64,000 nt of DNA from Actinomadura luzonensis (GCF_022664455.2 NZ_JAKRKC020000002.1:496001-560000), one strand, 5' to 3'. Counted from the stretch's first letter, positions 39,099 to 48,072 are shown. Made by a program: numbers and translations. The notes: a model not told the origin generated them from the sequence alone.

Positions 39099-40238
39099 GT
39101 GTCCGCAGCTCAAGAGCCCCGCCCGCGCGGGCGGCGATGGGCCGCCGCGCTCATCGCGGCGGTGTTGCTGGCGGCCGGCACGGTGACGGGGACAGGCGTC
39201 GCCGCAGCCGAGTCCAACGGCGGGGTTCGGGTCATGCCGCTCGGCGACTCGATCACCGAGGGCACGCAGGTGCCCGGCGGGTACCGGATCGGCCTGTGGC
39301 AGCGCCTGGCCGCCGGCCGCTACACGATCGACTTCGTCGGCTCGCAGTTCAACGGGCCGGGCAGCCTCGGCGACCACGACCACGAGGGCCATCCGGGCTG
39401 GCGGATCGACCAGATCGACGCCAGCGTCAGCGGCTGGCTGCGCACGTACACGCCGCGCAGCGTGCTGCTCCACCTCGGCACCAACGACATCCTGCAGAAC
39501 TACAACGTGGCCGGCGCCCCGCAGCGGCTGTCCACGCTGATCGACCACATCACCGCCGCCGTGCCCGACGCGGACGTGTTCGTCGCGACCATCATCCCGC
39601 TGGCCAACTCCGGCCAGGAGTCCGCCGCCCGCACGTTCAACGCGGCCATCCCCGGCATCGTGCAGAACAAGGCGAGCAGCGGCAAGCACGTCCACCTGGT
39701 CGACATGCACAGCAAGCTGACCACCTCCGATCTCATCGACGGCGTGCACCCCACCTCCGGCGGCTACGACAAGATGGCCGCCGCCTGGTACGCGGCGCTG
39801 CAGTCGGTCTCCGGCAGCATCGGCCAGCCCGGAGGCGGCAGCTCCGGCGGGACCGCGATCAAGGGCGTCGGCTCCGGCCGGTGCCTCGACGTCTCCGGCG
39901 CGTCGCAGGCCAACGGCGCGCAGGCGCAGATCTATGACTGCAACGGCCAGCCCAACCAGCAGTGGACGCCCACCGCGAGCGGCGAGCTGCGCGTCTACGG
40001 CGGCAAGTGCCTGGACGTGTACAACCGCGGCACCGCCGACGGCACCGGCGTCATCATCTGGGACTGCAACGGCCAGAACAACCAGCAGTGGCGCTTCAAC
40101 GCCGACGGCACCATCACCGCCGTCGGCGCCAACAAGTGCCTGGACGTGCCCAACTACTCCACGGCCAACGGCGTCAAGCTGCAGATCTGGTCCTGCAGCG
40201 GCGCCGACAACCAGCGCTGGACCCGCGCCGGTTCCTGA
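39099..40238 (+). CDS. Secreted SGNH/GDSL esterase (CE3-like acetylxylan esterase) with CBM13
   Basis: A 379-residue secreted enzyme. After the signal (AALIAAVLLAAGTVTGTGVA) the SGNH core shows block I VMPLGDSITEGTQVPGGY with nucleophile Ser, block III LLHLGTNDILQNYN, and block V IDGVHPTSGGYDKM with Asp and His. This pattern fits CE3 acetylxylan esterases. Residues 255-379 form a ricin trefoil (PNQQWTP, NNQQWRF, DNQRWTR). GTG 39099 has GGAGG six bases upstream. It lies 42 bp after the CE1-type gene and 24 bp before the GH27 gene. Confidence 0.9.
   Translation: MSAAQEPRPRGRRWAAALIAAVLLAAGTVTGTGVAAAESNGGVRVMPLGDSITEGTQVPGGYRIGLWQRLAAGRYTIDFVGSQFNGPGSLGDHDHEGHPGWRIDQIDASVSGWLRTYTPRSVLLHLGTNDILQNYNVAGAPQRLSTLIDHITAAVPDADVFVATIIPLANSGQESAARTFNAAIPGIVQNKASSGKHVHLVDMHSKLTTSDLIDGVHPTSGGYDKMAAAWYAALQSVSGSIGQPGGGSSGGTAIKGVGSGRCLDVSGASQANGAQAQIYDCNGQPNQQWTPTASGELRVYGGKCLDVYNRGTADGTGVIIWDCNGQNNQQWRFNADGTITAVGANKCLDVPNYSTANGVKLQIWSCSGADNQRWTRAGS
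39855..40226 (+). repeat. CBM13 module copy B1 (direct repeat)
   Basis: A 372-bp segment encoding the SGNH enzyme's ricin module. It is almost base-for-base identical to the equally long B2 at 41463-41834; the first 250 bases differ at only a handful of positions. Confidence 0.88.
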
Positions 40239-40262
40239 CTCACCCCCTAGGCGGACGATCAC

Positions 40263-41840
40263 ATGCGCACAATCCTCGGCCTCGCCATGGCCGCGTTACT
40301 GGCGGCCGGCTCCCTCGTCGCGCTCGGCGGCGCCACGTCGCCGGCCCTCGCCCTGGACAACGGGCTGGCCCGCACCCCGCAGATGGGCTGGAACGACTGG
40401 AACAGCTTCGGCTGCAACGTCAACGACGGCCTGATCCGCCAGACGGCCGACGCCATGGTCTCCAGCGGCATGGCGGCGGCCGGCTACACCTACGTCAACA
40501 TCGACGACTGCTGGTCCACCAAGAGCCGCAACGCGAGCGGCGACCTGGTGCCGGACCCGCAGAAGTTCCCCAACGGCATCAAGGCCCTGGCCGACTACGT
40601 CCACTCCAAGGGGCTCAAGCTCGGCATCTACTCCTCCGCCGGCACCACGACGTGCGCGGGCTACCCGGCCAGCCTGGGCTACGAGCGGCGGGACGCCGCC
40701 CTCTGGGCGTCCTGGGGGATCGACTACCTCAAGTACGACAACTGCGGTGACCACCGGGGCATGAACGGGCAGCAGCGGTACACCGCCATGCGCGACGCGC
40801 TCGCCGCCACCGGCCGCCCCATCCTCTACAGCCTGTGCAACTGGGGCCAGGAGAGCGTGTGGACATGGGGGATGCCGGTCGGCAACTCCTGGCGGAACAC
40901 CGGCGACATCGCGGCCAACTGGAACTCCATCATGGGCATCCTGGACCAGCAGGTCGGCAAGGAGTCGTACGCGGGCCCGGGCGGCTGGAACGACCCGGAC
41001 ATGCTGGAGGTCGGCGTCGGCGGGGTGACCGGCACCGAGGGCCGCGCGCACTTCAGCCTGTGGTCGCTGCTGAACGCCCCGCTCATCGCCGGCAACGACC
41101 TCAGGACGATGAGCGCCGACACCCGCACCATCCTCACCAACACCGAGGTCATCGCGGTCAACCAGGACTGGGGCGGCCGGCAGGGCCACAAGATCAGCGA
41201 CAGCGGCGACCTGGAGGTCTGGCGCAAGCCGATGAAGGACGGCTCGGTCGCGGTCGTCCTGCTCAACCGGGGCACCTCGGCCGCGTCCGTCTCCACCACC
41301 ACCACGGCTCTCGGGCTCGGCTCGGCGTCCTCCTACTCCGTCCGTGACCTTTGGGCGCACACAACGTCCTCCTCGACGGGCACGATCAGCGCGACGGTCC
41401 CCGGGCACGGCGCGGCCATGTACGTCGTGACCGGCGGCGGCATCGTCCAGCCCACCACGGTCGCGATCAAGGGCGTGGGCTCGGGCCGGTGCCTGGACGT
41501 CTCGGGCGCCTCGCAGGCCAACGGCGCGCAGGCGCAGATCTATGACTGCAACGGCCAGCCCAACCAGCAGTGGACGCCCACCGCGAGCGGCGAGCTGCGC
41601 GTCTACGGCGGCAAGTGCCTGGACGTGTACAACCGCGGCACCGCCGACGGCACCAACGTCATCATCTGGGACTGCAACGGCCAGAGCAACCAGCAGTGGC
41701 GCTTCAACGCCGACGGCACCATCACCGCCGTCGGCGCCAACAAGTGCCTGGACGTGCCCGGCAACGCCACCGCCAACGGCACCAAGCTCACCATCTGGTC
41801 CTGCAACGGCGGCGCCAACCAGCGCTGGACCCGCGTCTGA
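40263..41840 (+). CDS. Secreted GH27 alpha-galactosidase with C-terminal CBM13
   Basis: A 525-residue secreted enzyme. The signal spans residues 1-31. The TIM barrel begins LARTPQMGWNDWNSFGCNVN; the nucleophile is Asp159 in DYLKYDNCGD and the acid/base Asp215 in SWRNTGDIAANW, with the usual 56-residue spacing. A beta-sandwich domain follows to about residue 385, then the ricin trefoil. It removes alpha-galactose (or beta-L-arabinopyranose, which some GH27 members accept and which would suit this cluster). ATG 40263 lies 24 bp after the SGNH stop. Confidence 0.93.
   Translation: MRTILGLAMAALLAAGSLVALGGATSPALALDNGLARTPQMGWNDWNSFGCNVNDGLIRQTADAMVSSGMAAAGYTYVNIDDCWSTKSRNASGDLVPDPQKFPNGIKALADYVHSKGLKLGIYSSAGTTTCAGYPASLGYERRDAALWASWGIDYLKYDNCGDHRGMNGQQRYTAMRDALAATGRPILYSLCNWGQESVWTWGMPVGNSWRNTGDIAANWNSIMGILDQQVGKESYAGPGGWNDPDMLEVGVGGVTGTEGRAHFSLWSLLNAPLIAGNDLRTMSADTRTILTNTEVIAVNQDWGGRQGHKISDSGDLEVWRKPMKDGSVAVVLLNRGTSAASVSTTTTALGLGSASSYSVRDLWAHTTSSSTGTISATVPGHGAAMYVVTGGGIVQPTTVAIKGVGSGRCLDVSGASQANGAQAQIYDCNGQPNQQWTPTASGELRVYGGKCLDVYNRGTADGTNVIIWDCNGQSNQQWRFNADGTITAVGANKCLDVPGNATANGTKLTIWSCNGGANQRWTRV
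41463..41834 (+). repeat. CBM13 module copy B2 (direct repeat)
   Basis: Direct-repeat partner of B1, in the same orientation 1.6 kb downstream. Recombination between B1 and B2 would remove the GH27 catalytic domain while leaving one intact esterase-CBM13 gene. Confidence 0.88.
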
Positions 41841-41864
41841 CCCCGCGACAGCTCAGGAGCGATC

Positions 41865-43217
41865 ATGAAACGTGCATGCGCGTGGGTGCTGGCCCTGCTC
41901 ACCATGGCCGCGTTGTGGCCCGCCTCGGCGGCCAGGGCGGACAACCCCATCGTCCAGACGATCTACACCGCCGACCCGGCTCCGCTGGTGCACGACGGCC
42001 GGGTGTACCTCTACACCGGCCGCGACGAGGACGGCTCGACGTGGTTCACGATGAAGGAGTGGCGGGTCTGGTCCTCCACCGACATGGTCAACTGGACCGA
42101 CCACGGCTCCCCGCTGAGCCTGTCCACGTTCAGCTGGGCGAAGTCCGACGCCTGGGCCGGGCAGGCCGTCCAGCGGAACGGCAAGTTCTACTGGTACGTG
42201 CCCACCACCAACCGGGCGACCGGCCGGATGGCCATCGGGGTGGCCGTCGCCGACAGCCCGACCGGGCCGTTCCGGGACGCGCTCGGCCGGCCGCTGGTCG
42301 AGAACGGCGAGATCGACCCCACGGTCTTCATCGACGACGACGGGCAGGCCTACCTGTACTGGGGCAACCCGCACCTGTGGTACGTGAAGCTGAACGCCGA
42401 CATGACCTCGTACTCGGGGAGCCCGGCGCAGATCCCGCTCACCACGGCCGGGTTCGGCACCCGCACGGGTGACGCCGCGCGCCCGACGCTGTTCGAGGAG
42501 GGCCCCTGGGTCTACAAGCGCAACGGCCTGTACTACCTGGTGTTCGCGGCCAAGTGCTGCTCGGAGTTCATCGCCTACTCGACGGCCCCCGGCCCCACCG
42601 GCCCCTGGACCTACCGAGGGACGATCATGCCCACCCAGGGCAGCAGCTTCACCAACCACCCGGGCATCATCGACTACCAGGGCGGATCGTACTTCTTCTA
42701 CCACAACGGCGCCCTGCCGGGCGGCGGCGGCTTCACCCGCTCGGTGGCCGTGGAGAAGTTCACCTACGGCTCCGGCGGCACCATCCCGACGATCAACATG
42801 ACCACGTCGGGGGCGCCCCAGGTGGGCACCCTCAACCCGTACGTCCGCCAGGAGGCCGAGACCATCGCCTGGGAGTCCGGCGTCGAGACCGAGCCCGCCA
42901 GCGAGGGCGGGATGAACGTCGGCTGGATCGAGAACGGCGACTACATCAAGGTCAAGGGCGTCGGCTTCGGCGCGGGGGCCAGGACCTTCACCGCCCGCGT
43001 CGCCTCGGCCGCCGCCGGCGGCCGGATCGAGCTGCGCCTCGACAGCGTCAACGGCACGCTGGCCGGGACGTGCACCGCCCCGGGCACGGGCGGCTGGCAG
43101 ACCTGGACCACCGTGTCCTGCGCGGTCACCGGCGCGACCGGCACCCGTGACCTGTACCTCAGGTTCACCGGCGGGAGCGGCTACCTGTTCAACGTCAACT
43201 GGTGGCAGTTCAGCTGA
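41865..43217 (+). CDS. Secreted GH43 arabinofuranosidase/xylosidase with C-terminal CBM6
   Basis: A 450-residue secreted enzyme. The signal covers residues 1-26 (ACAWVLALLTMAALWPASA). The GH43 propeller has its catalytic base Asp in YTADPAPLVHDGRVY, a central Asp in NGEIDPTVFIDDDG and the acid Glu in TLFEEGPWVYKRNG. Residues 325-450 form a CBM6 sandwich (EAETIAWESGVETEPAS and VGWIENGDYIKVKGV). It differs from the other genes in carrying CBM6 rather than CBM13. CAGGAG six bases before ATG 41865; 24 bp after the GH27 stop. Last gene of the operon. Confidence 0.92.
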   Translation: MKRACAWVLALLTMAALWPASAARADNPIVQTIYTADPAPLVHDGRVYLYTGRDEDGSTWFTMKEWRVWSSTDMVNWTDHGSPLSLSTFSWAKSDAWAGQAVQRNGKFYWYVPTTNRATGRMAIGVAVADSPTGPFRDALGRPLVENGEIDPTVFIDDDGQAYLYWGNPHLWYVKLNADMTSYSGSPAQIPLTTAGFGTRTGDAARPTLFEEGPWVYKRNGLYYLVFAAKCCSEFIAYSTAPGPTGPWTYRGTIMPTQGSSFTNHPGIIDYQGGSYFFYHNGALPGGGGFTRSVAVEKFTYGSGGTIPTINMTTSGAPQVGTLNPYVRQEAETIAWESGVETEPASEGGMNVGWIENGDYIKVKGVGFGAGARTFTARVASAAAGGRIELRLDSVNGTLAGTCTAPGTGGWQTWTTVSCAVTGATGTRDLYLRFTGGSGYLFNVNWWQFS

Positions 43218-43232
43218 CGACCGTGGGGGGGG

Positions 43233-43262
43233 CGGCGGGCCGGGCGCGAGCCCGGCCCGCCG
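43233..43262. terminator. Terminator of the hemicellulase operon
   Basis: A perfect 13-bp stem (CGGCGGGCCGGGC at 43233-43245 with 43250-43262) and GCGA loop follow the GH43 stop by 15 bases, after a run of eight G. It separates converging genes. Confidence 0.8.
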
Positions 43263-43297
43263 GCCGCCCGTCGGGCCGCGGCCGGTGCGGGCGCGCG

Positions 43298-44182
43298 TCA
43301 GGGCCGCAGCCGGTGGAACAGCTCGGTTCTGACGCGGTGGTACTCCAGGTCCTCGGCGTCATGCCGGACCCCGGCGCGGGCGGCCTTGTGGAAGTAGGCG
43401 TACTCCCTGCGCAGCTTGTGCCGCACGAGCTGGGCCAGCGACTCCTCGTCCAGGGGAGCCGCCGTGCCGCCGGCCTCGTGGTAGGCGGCCAGGAACTCCT
43501 CGCTGGGCCCGGCCACGTCGTCGCCCCACTCCAGGGCGGCCGCGGCCAGGTCCAGCTCGGGAGCGCCGACGAAGCACTCGTCCCAGTCGAGGACCGCCAC
43601 GATCTCGCCGTCCCTGGCCAGGGTGTTGCCGGCGTAGAAGTCGCCGTGCAGCGGCTGGCGGCGCGGGTGCCGGGCGTGGAAGGCGGCCAGCCACCGGTCC
43701 AGGCCGGGGTCGTCCAGGCCGGCGGCGTCGCGCGGCGGGTCGCCGTACAGGCCGGACTCCTGGAAGGCGGGCACCGGGCGCGGGCCCGGGTCGTGACCGG
43801 CCAGCGCCCGGTGCAGCCTGGCCAGCAGGCGGGCCGCCGCCGTCCGCGTGGCGGGCCGGCCGGCGTCGGGCCAGGAGCCCTCGACGTACGGCCAGCAGGA
43901 GATCGGGCGGCCCTCCACCACGACGACGGTCGTGCCCTGCGAGGTGGGCAGCGGCGCGACGGCCTCGGGGAGCGTCGCCGCGGCGTGCCGGGCGACGGCG
44001 TGGCACCACTCCGCCTCGGCGGCCGGGCGTCCCGCGGGGCCGATCCTGATCACGTGCCCGTCGAGGCGGTAGGCGGCCGACTCCTCGCCGCCGTGCAGGC
44101 GCTCGGCGGCGCCCTCGACGCCCCAGACCGCCGCCGCCCGCTCGCGGACGGCAGCGGTCAGGGGCGTGCTGACGTAGATCAT
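43298..44182 (-). CDS. Aminoglycoside phosphotransferase-like kinase (APH family)
   Basis: A 294-residue protein kinase-like-fold small-molecule kinase. The catalytic loop QPLHGDFYAGNTLARDG (His, Asp, Asn) and the metal-binding VLDWDECFVGAPELDL are clear, with the N-lobe glycine-rich GGEESAAYRLDGHVIRIGP. Members phosphorylate aminoglycosides, homoserine, choline or unknown metabolites; nothing here picks one. The start at 44182 has only GGCGGG directly adjacent. Converges on the hemicellulase operon; upstream neighbour on the same strand is an OYE-type enzyme 37 bp away, so they may be co-transcribed. Confidence 0.88.
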   Translation of the reverse strand: MIYVSTPLTAAVRERAAAVWGVEGAAERLHGGEESAAYRLDGHVIRIGPAGRPAAEAEWCHAVARHAAATLPEAVAPLPTSQGTTVVVVEGRPISCWPYVEGSWPDAGRPATRTAAARLLARLHRALAGHDPGPRPVPAFQESGLYGDPPRDAAGLDDPGLDRWLAAFHARHPRRQPLHGDFYAGNTLARDGEIVAVLDWDECFVGAPELDLAAAALEWGDDVAGPSEEFLAAYHEAGGTAAPLDEESLAQLVRHKLRREYAYFHKAARAGVRHDAEDLEYHRVRTELFHRLRP

Positions 44183-44219
44183 CCCGCCAGTTTAGGCACC
44201 GCCCGAGCCCGCCCGGTCC

Positions 44220-45374
44220 TCAGGCGAGGACGCAGCGGGTGCCGGTGTAGATGGTCGGCATGCACTTGTTGCAGTGGGTGCACAACGAGGGGGTGCCCGG
44301 CTCCTGCCGGATGCGGTTGACCAGGTCGGGCTCGCGCAGCAGGGCGCGGGCCATCGCGACGAACTCGAAGCCCTCGGCCATCGCCAGGTCCATCGTGGCG
44401 CGCCGGGTGATGCCGCCGAGCAGGACCAGCGGCATCCGCAGCGCGGCCCGGAAACGGCGGGCCGGCTCCAGCAGGAACGCCTCCTCGTACGGGTAGGCGC
44501 GGATGAACCGGGTGCCGGCGAGCCTGATCCCCAGGCGTACCGGCTGCTTGAAGGCGGCGGCGAACTCGGCGACCGGGGCGTCGCCGCGGAACAGGTACAT
44601 GGGGTTGAGCAGGGAGCTGCCCGCGGTCAGCTCCAGCGCGTCGAGGCTGCCGTCGCGCTCCAGCCACCGCGCGACCTGGAGGCTCTCCTCCAGCCCGAGG
44701 CCGCCGGGCACGCCGTCGTCCATGTTGAGCTTGGCGAGGACGGCGACGCGGCCGCCGACGGCGTCGCGCACGGCGCGCGCGGCCCCGAGGGCGAGCTTGG
44801 CGCGGTTGGCGAGCGAGCCGCCGTACTCGTCCGTCCGCCTGTTGAGCCTGGGGGAGAGGAACGCGCTGGCCAGGTAGTTGTGGCCGAGGTGGATCTCGAC
44901 CGCGTCGAAGCCCGCCTCGACGGCCAGCTCGGCGGCGCTCGCGTGCGCGGCGACGACCCGCTCGACGTCCGCGGCGGTGGCGCGGCGGATCATCCGCATC
45001 GCCTGCGGGTCGAACCGGGCGGACGGCGCCAGCGCGGGCAGCCGGTTCGACCTGCCGTTCGCGACCGGTCCCGCGTGCCCGAGCTGGGCGGAGACGGCGG
45101 CCCCCTCGGCGTGCACGGCGTCGGTGAGGCGGCGCAGGCCGGGCAGCGCCTCCGGACGCATCCAGATCTGGTGCCGCGAGGTGCGGCCCTCGGGCGCGAC
45201 CGCGCAGTAGGCCAGCGTGGTCATGGCGACGCCGCCGGCCGCGTGCGCGCGGTGGAAGGCGATGAGGTCGTCGCTGACCAGGGCGTTCCTCGTCATGCCC
45301 TCGAAGGTCGCGGACTTCAGCACGCGGTTGCGCAGGGTGAGCGGGCCCAGCCTGGCCCGGTCGAACACGTCCAT
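44220..45374 (-). CDS. OYE-family NADH:flavin oxidoreductase with C-terminal cysteine cluster
   Basis: A 384-residue FMN TIM barrel (FDRARLGPLTLRNRVLKSAT, then SAQLGHAGP, EIHLGHNYLASAFLSPRLN and RTDEYGGSLANR). The C-terminus has CTHCNKC followed by a further Cys 11 residues on (about residues 367-382), like the 4Fe-4S site of the 2,4-dienoyl-CoA reductase/trimethylamine dehydrogenase branch, but the FAD/NAD domains of that branch are absent. Probably reduces an enoate or enone. AGGAG supports ATG 45374. The apparent Fe-S motif in a single-domain member is unusual but known in short homologues. Confidence 0.88.
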   Translation of the reverse strand: MDVFDRARLGPLTLRNRVLKSATFEGMTRNALVSDDLIAFHRAHAAGGVAMTTLAYCAVAPEGRTSRHQIWMRPEALPGLRRLTDAVHAEGAAVSAQLGHAGPVANGRSNRLPALAPSARFDPQAMRMIRRATAADVERVVAAHASAAELAVEAGFDAVEIHLGHNYLASAFLSPRLNRRTDEYGGSLANRAKLALGAARAVRDAVGGRVAVLAKLNMDDGVPGGLGLEESLQVARWLERDGSLDALELTAGSSLLNPMYLFRGDAPVAEFAAAFKQPVRLGIRLAGTRFIRAYPYEEAFLLEPARRFRAALRMPLVLLGGITRRATMDLAMAEGFEFVAMARALLREPDLVNRIRQEPGTPSLCTHCNKCMPTIYTGTRCVLA

Positions 45375-45455
45375 GTCGGTCTCCTGGTGCCGGGGACGAG
45401 CACCAGCCAGTCAACCACCGTTCCCCCGCCGCCGCCCCTGCCCGCCTCTGTTCCC

Positions 45456-46844
45456 TCAACGAGCGCTCAGGGCGAGCCGGCGGGCCGCCTCGGCCAGCTC
45501 GGCGCGGTCGGCGGTGGCGGCGAAGGCGAGCCGTACGTAGGCGGCCGGGCGTTCGGCGGGGAAGAAGCGGCTGCCGGCGCTCACCGCCACGCCGTGCCGG
45601 CGGGCCGTCTCGGCGGCCGCGACGTCGTCACCGTCGTCCGGCAGCCGGACCCACAGGTGCAGCCCGCCCGCGGGCAGGCGGGTGAGGGCCCATCCCGGCA
45701 GCTCGTGCGCGACGGCGGCCGCCAGCGCCGCGCACCGCTCCCGCAGCGCGCCGGCCAGGGCCCGCACGTGGCGCTCCCACTTGGGGGAGGTGAGCAGTTC
45801 CAGCGCAGCCTCCTGGAGCGGGCGGGTGACGAAGAAGTCGTCGACCAGGCGGGTGGCGCGCAGGCGCTCCATCACCGGGCCGCGCGCCACCAGGGCGCCG
45901 ATGCGCAGGCTCGGCGCCGCCGGCTTGGTGAGCGAGGTCAGGTGGACCACGGTGCCGTCGCGGTCGTCGGCCAGCAGGGGCGGCGGCACCGGCGCGCCGT
46001 GGCCGAGGTGGCGGGCGAAGTCGTCCTCGATCACGAACGCGCCCGCCGCCCGCGCGGCGTCGACGACCTGCCGGCGGCGCTGCGGCGCGAGCACGGCGCC
46101 GGTGGGGTTGTGGAAGGCCGGCTGGCAGTACAGCAGCCGCGCGCGGGTCCTGGCGAACGCGTCGGCCAGGAGGTCGGGGCGCAGGCCGTCGGCGTCCATC
46201 GGCACCGGCACCGGGCGCAGGCCGGCCGCCCGGGCGGCGGCGATCGCCCCCGGATAGGTGGGCGACTCCATCAGGACCGGGTCGCCCGGCGCCGCGACGG
46301 CCCGGAACGCCATGGACAGGGCGCTCTGCCCGCCGGCCGTCACCAGGACGTCGCTCGCGCTCACGCCGTCGCCCGCCATCGCCGCGAACACGCTGCGCAG
46401 CGCTTCCAGGCCGGCGGCCGGCGCGCGGTCCCAGGCGTCGGGCCGGCGCGCGGCCCGGGCCAGCGCCGCGCTGAGCAGCTGCGTGGGCTGCAACGACCGG
46501 TGCAGGTAGCCGCCGTCCAGCGGGATCGTGCCGGCGGGCGGCGCGGCGCCGGTGAGGAGCCGGGTGTCGACGCTGCGGTCGGCGAGGGTGACGCTCTGCC
46601 AGGCGGTGTCGGCCACGTTGGGGCGGCGCCGGGCGCGGGCGGCCACGTACGTGCCGCTGCCCGGACGGGTGACGACCAGCCCCTCGGCGGCGAGCGTGGC
46701 GATCGCCTGCGACACCGTCGCGGGGCCGACCTGGTGGCCGCGGACCAGCTCGCGGCTGCTGGGCAGCCGGTCGCCCGGCGACAGCCGCTCGACCAGCGCC
46801 CGCAGCCTGGCCGCCAGCTCGGCCGAACTGCTACTGTCGGACAT
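45456..46844 (-). CDS. MocR/PdxR-type regulator (GntR helix-turn-helix fused to aminotransferase fold)
   Basis: A 462-residue regulator. Residues 5-70 are a compact GntR winged helix (LSPGDRLPSSRELVRGHQ, and LAAEGLVVTRPGSGTYV). The rest is a fold-type I aminotransferase domain, with the likely PLP Lys in HLTSLTKPAAPSLRIG. Such proteins sense PLP or amino compounds and control a divergent gene. Its ATG (46844-46842) overlaps the ATG of the divergent aminotransferase gene within CATG. A good -10, TATTAT, lies eight bases before the ATG on this strand, so the message is probably leaderless and its promoter lies in the neighbour's coding sequence. Confidence 0.9.
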   Translation of the reverse strand: MSDSSSSAELAARLRALVERLSPGDRLPSSRELVRGHQVGPATVSQAIATLAAEGLVVTRPGSGTYVAARARRRPNVADTAWQSVTLADRSVDTRLLTGAAPPAGTIPLDGGYLHRSLQPTQLLSAALARAARRPDAWDRAPAAGLEALRSVFAAMAGDGVSASDVLVTAGGQSALSMAFRAVAAPGDPVLMESPTYPGAIAAARAAGLRPVPVPMDADGLRPDLLADAFARTRARLLYCQPAFHNPTGAVLAPQRRRQVVDAARAAGAFVIEDDFARHLGHGAPVPPPLLADDRDGTVVHLTSLTKPAAPSLRIGALVARGPVMERLRATRLVDDFFVTRPLQEAALELLTSPKWERHVRALAGALRERCAALAAAVAHELPGWALTRLPAGGLHLWVRLPDDGDDVAAAETARRHGVAVSAGSRFFPAERPAAYVRLAFAATADRAELAEAARRLALSAR

Positions 46845-46881
46845 GAGAAATGATAATAGCGCTTCCGTCCTGGCCGCAGAA
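46843..46881 (-). promoter_or_regulatory. Shared divergent start and promoter region of the MocR pair
   Basis: For the MocR gene, TTCTGC (46881-46876 region), 17 bases, then TATTAT (46858-46853). A contiguous 7-bp direct repeat, ATGAGAA-ATGATAA (46843-46856), overlies both start codons and the -10; MocR-type proteins are known to bind direct repeats, so this may be its site. Confidence 0.5.
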
Positions 46882-48072
46882 TCGCTTCTGGACGTCGCGG
46901 CCCTGCGCGCCGACACCCCCGGCGCCGACGCCGTCGTGCACTTCAACAACGCCGGCTGCGGCCTGCTCGCCGAGCCCGTGCTGACCGCCCTGGTCGAGCA
47001 CGTCCGGCTGGAGGCGGCCATGGGCGGCTACGAGGCCGCGGCGCTGCGCGCCGAGCAGGTCGGCGCGTTCTACACCGAGGTCGCCGCGCTGATCGGCTGC
47101 GCTCCCCGGAACATCGCGTTCGCCGGTAGCGCCACCCACGCGTTCTCCACGGCCCTGTCGGCGATCCCGTTCGAGGCCGGCGACGTCATCCTCACCACCC
47201 GCAACGACTTCATCTCCAACCAGATCGCCTTCCTGTCGCTGCGCAAGCGCTTCGGCGTGCGCGTGGTGCACGCCCCCGACGCGCCCGAGGGCGGGGTGGA
47301 CGTGGCCGCGATGGGCGCCCTCATGCGCGAGCACCGGCCCCGCCTGGTGGCCGCCACCCACATCCCCACCAACTCCGGCCTGGTCCAGCCGGTCGCCGCC
47401 ATCGGCCGGCTCTGCCGCGAGCTGGACCTGCTGTACCTGGTGGACGCCTGCCAGTCCGCCGGCCAGTACCCGATCGACGTCACCGAGATCGGCTGCGACC
47501 TGCTCACCGCGACCTGCCGCAAGTTCCTGCGCGGCCCGCGCGGCTCGGGCTTCCTGTACGTGTCCGACCGCGTCCTGCGCGCCGGGTACGAGCCGCTGTT
47601 CATCGACATGCACGGCGCGCGCTGGACCGAGCCGGACCGGTACCGGCCCGTCGACACGGCGGCCAGGTTCGAGGAGTGGGAGTTCCCCTACGCGACCGTC
47701 CTCGGCTGCGCCGCCGCCGTCCGCTACGCCCGCCGGGTCGGCATGGACGCCGTCGCCCGCCGCACCCCGGCCCTGGCCGCCGTGCTGCGCGGCAGGCTCG
47801 CCGAGCTGCCCGGCGTCCGCGTGCTCGACCACGGCCGGCAGCTCGGCGCGCTGGTCACCTTCGCCGTCGAGGGCTGGGAGCCGGAGCCGTTCAAGGCCGC
47901 GCTGGACGCGCGGCGGATCAACTCGGCGCTCAGCTTCCGCCACTTCGCCCAGTTCGACTTCGGCGACAAGGACGTCGACTGGTGCCTGCGCCTGTCGCCG
48001 CACTACTACAACACCGAGCAGGAGGTGGACCAGGTCGTCGCGGCGGTCGCCGAGCTCGGCACGGGGGCCTGA
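46843..48072 (+). CDS. Class V aminotransferase-fold PLP enzyme
   Basis: A 409-residue PLP enzyme of the cysteine desulfurase / isopenicillin N epimerase-like group. It begins VVHFNNAGCGLLAEPVLTAL, binds PLP via VDACQSAGQYPID and has the Schiff-base Lys in TATCRKFLRGPRGSGFLYV, with a C-terminal domain including RINSALSFRHFAQFDF. Possible roles are kynureninase-, racemase- or EgtE-like C-S lyase; the sequence does not decide. No later in-frame start fits the conserved N-terminus, so ATG 46843 is used although it overlaps the MocR start and lacks a ribosome site. It is the likely target of the MocR regulator. Confidence 0.88.
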   Translation: MRNDNSASVLAAESLLDVAALRADTPGADAVVHFNNAGCGLLAEPVLTALVEHVRLEAAMGGYEAAALRAEQVGAFYTEVAALIGCAPRNIAFAGSATHAFSTALSAIPFEAGDVILTTRNDFISNQIAFLSLRKRFGVRVVHAPDAPEGGVDVAAMGALMREHRPRLVAATHIPTNSGLVQPVAAIGRLCRELDLLYLVDACQSAGQYPIDVTEIGCDLLTATCRKFLRGPRGSGFLYVSDRVLRAGYEPLFIDMHGARWTEPDRYRPVDTAARFEEWEFPYATVLGCAAAVRYARRVGMDAVARRTPALAAVLRGRLAELPGVRVLDHGRQLGALVTFAVEGWEPEPFKAALDARRINSALSFRHFAQFDFGDKDVDWCLRLSPHYYNTEQEVDQVVAAVAELGTGA

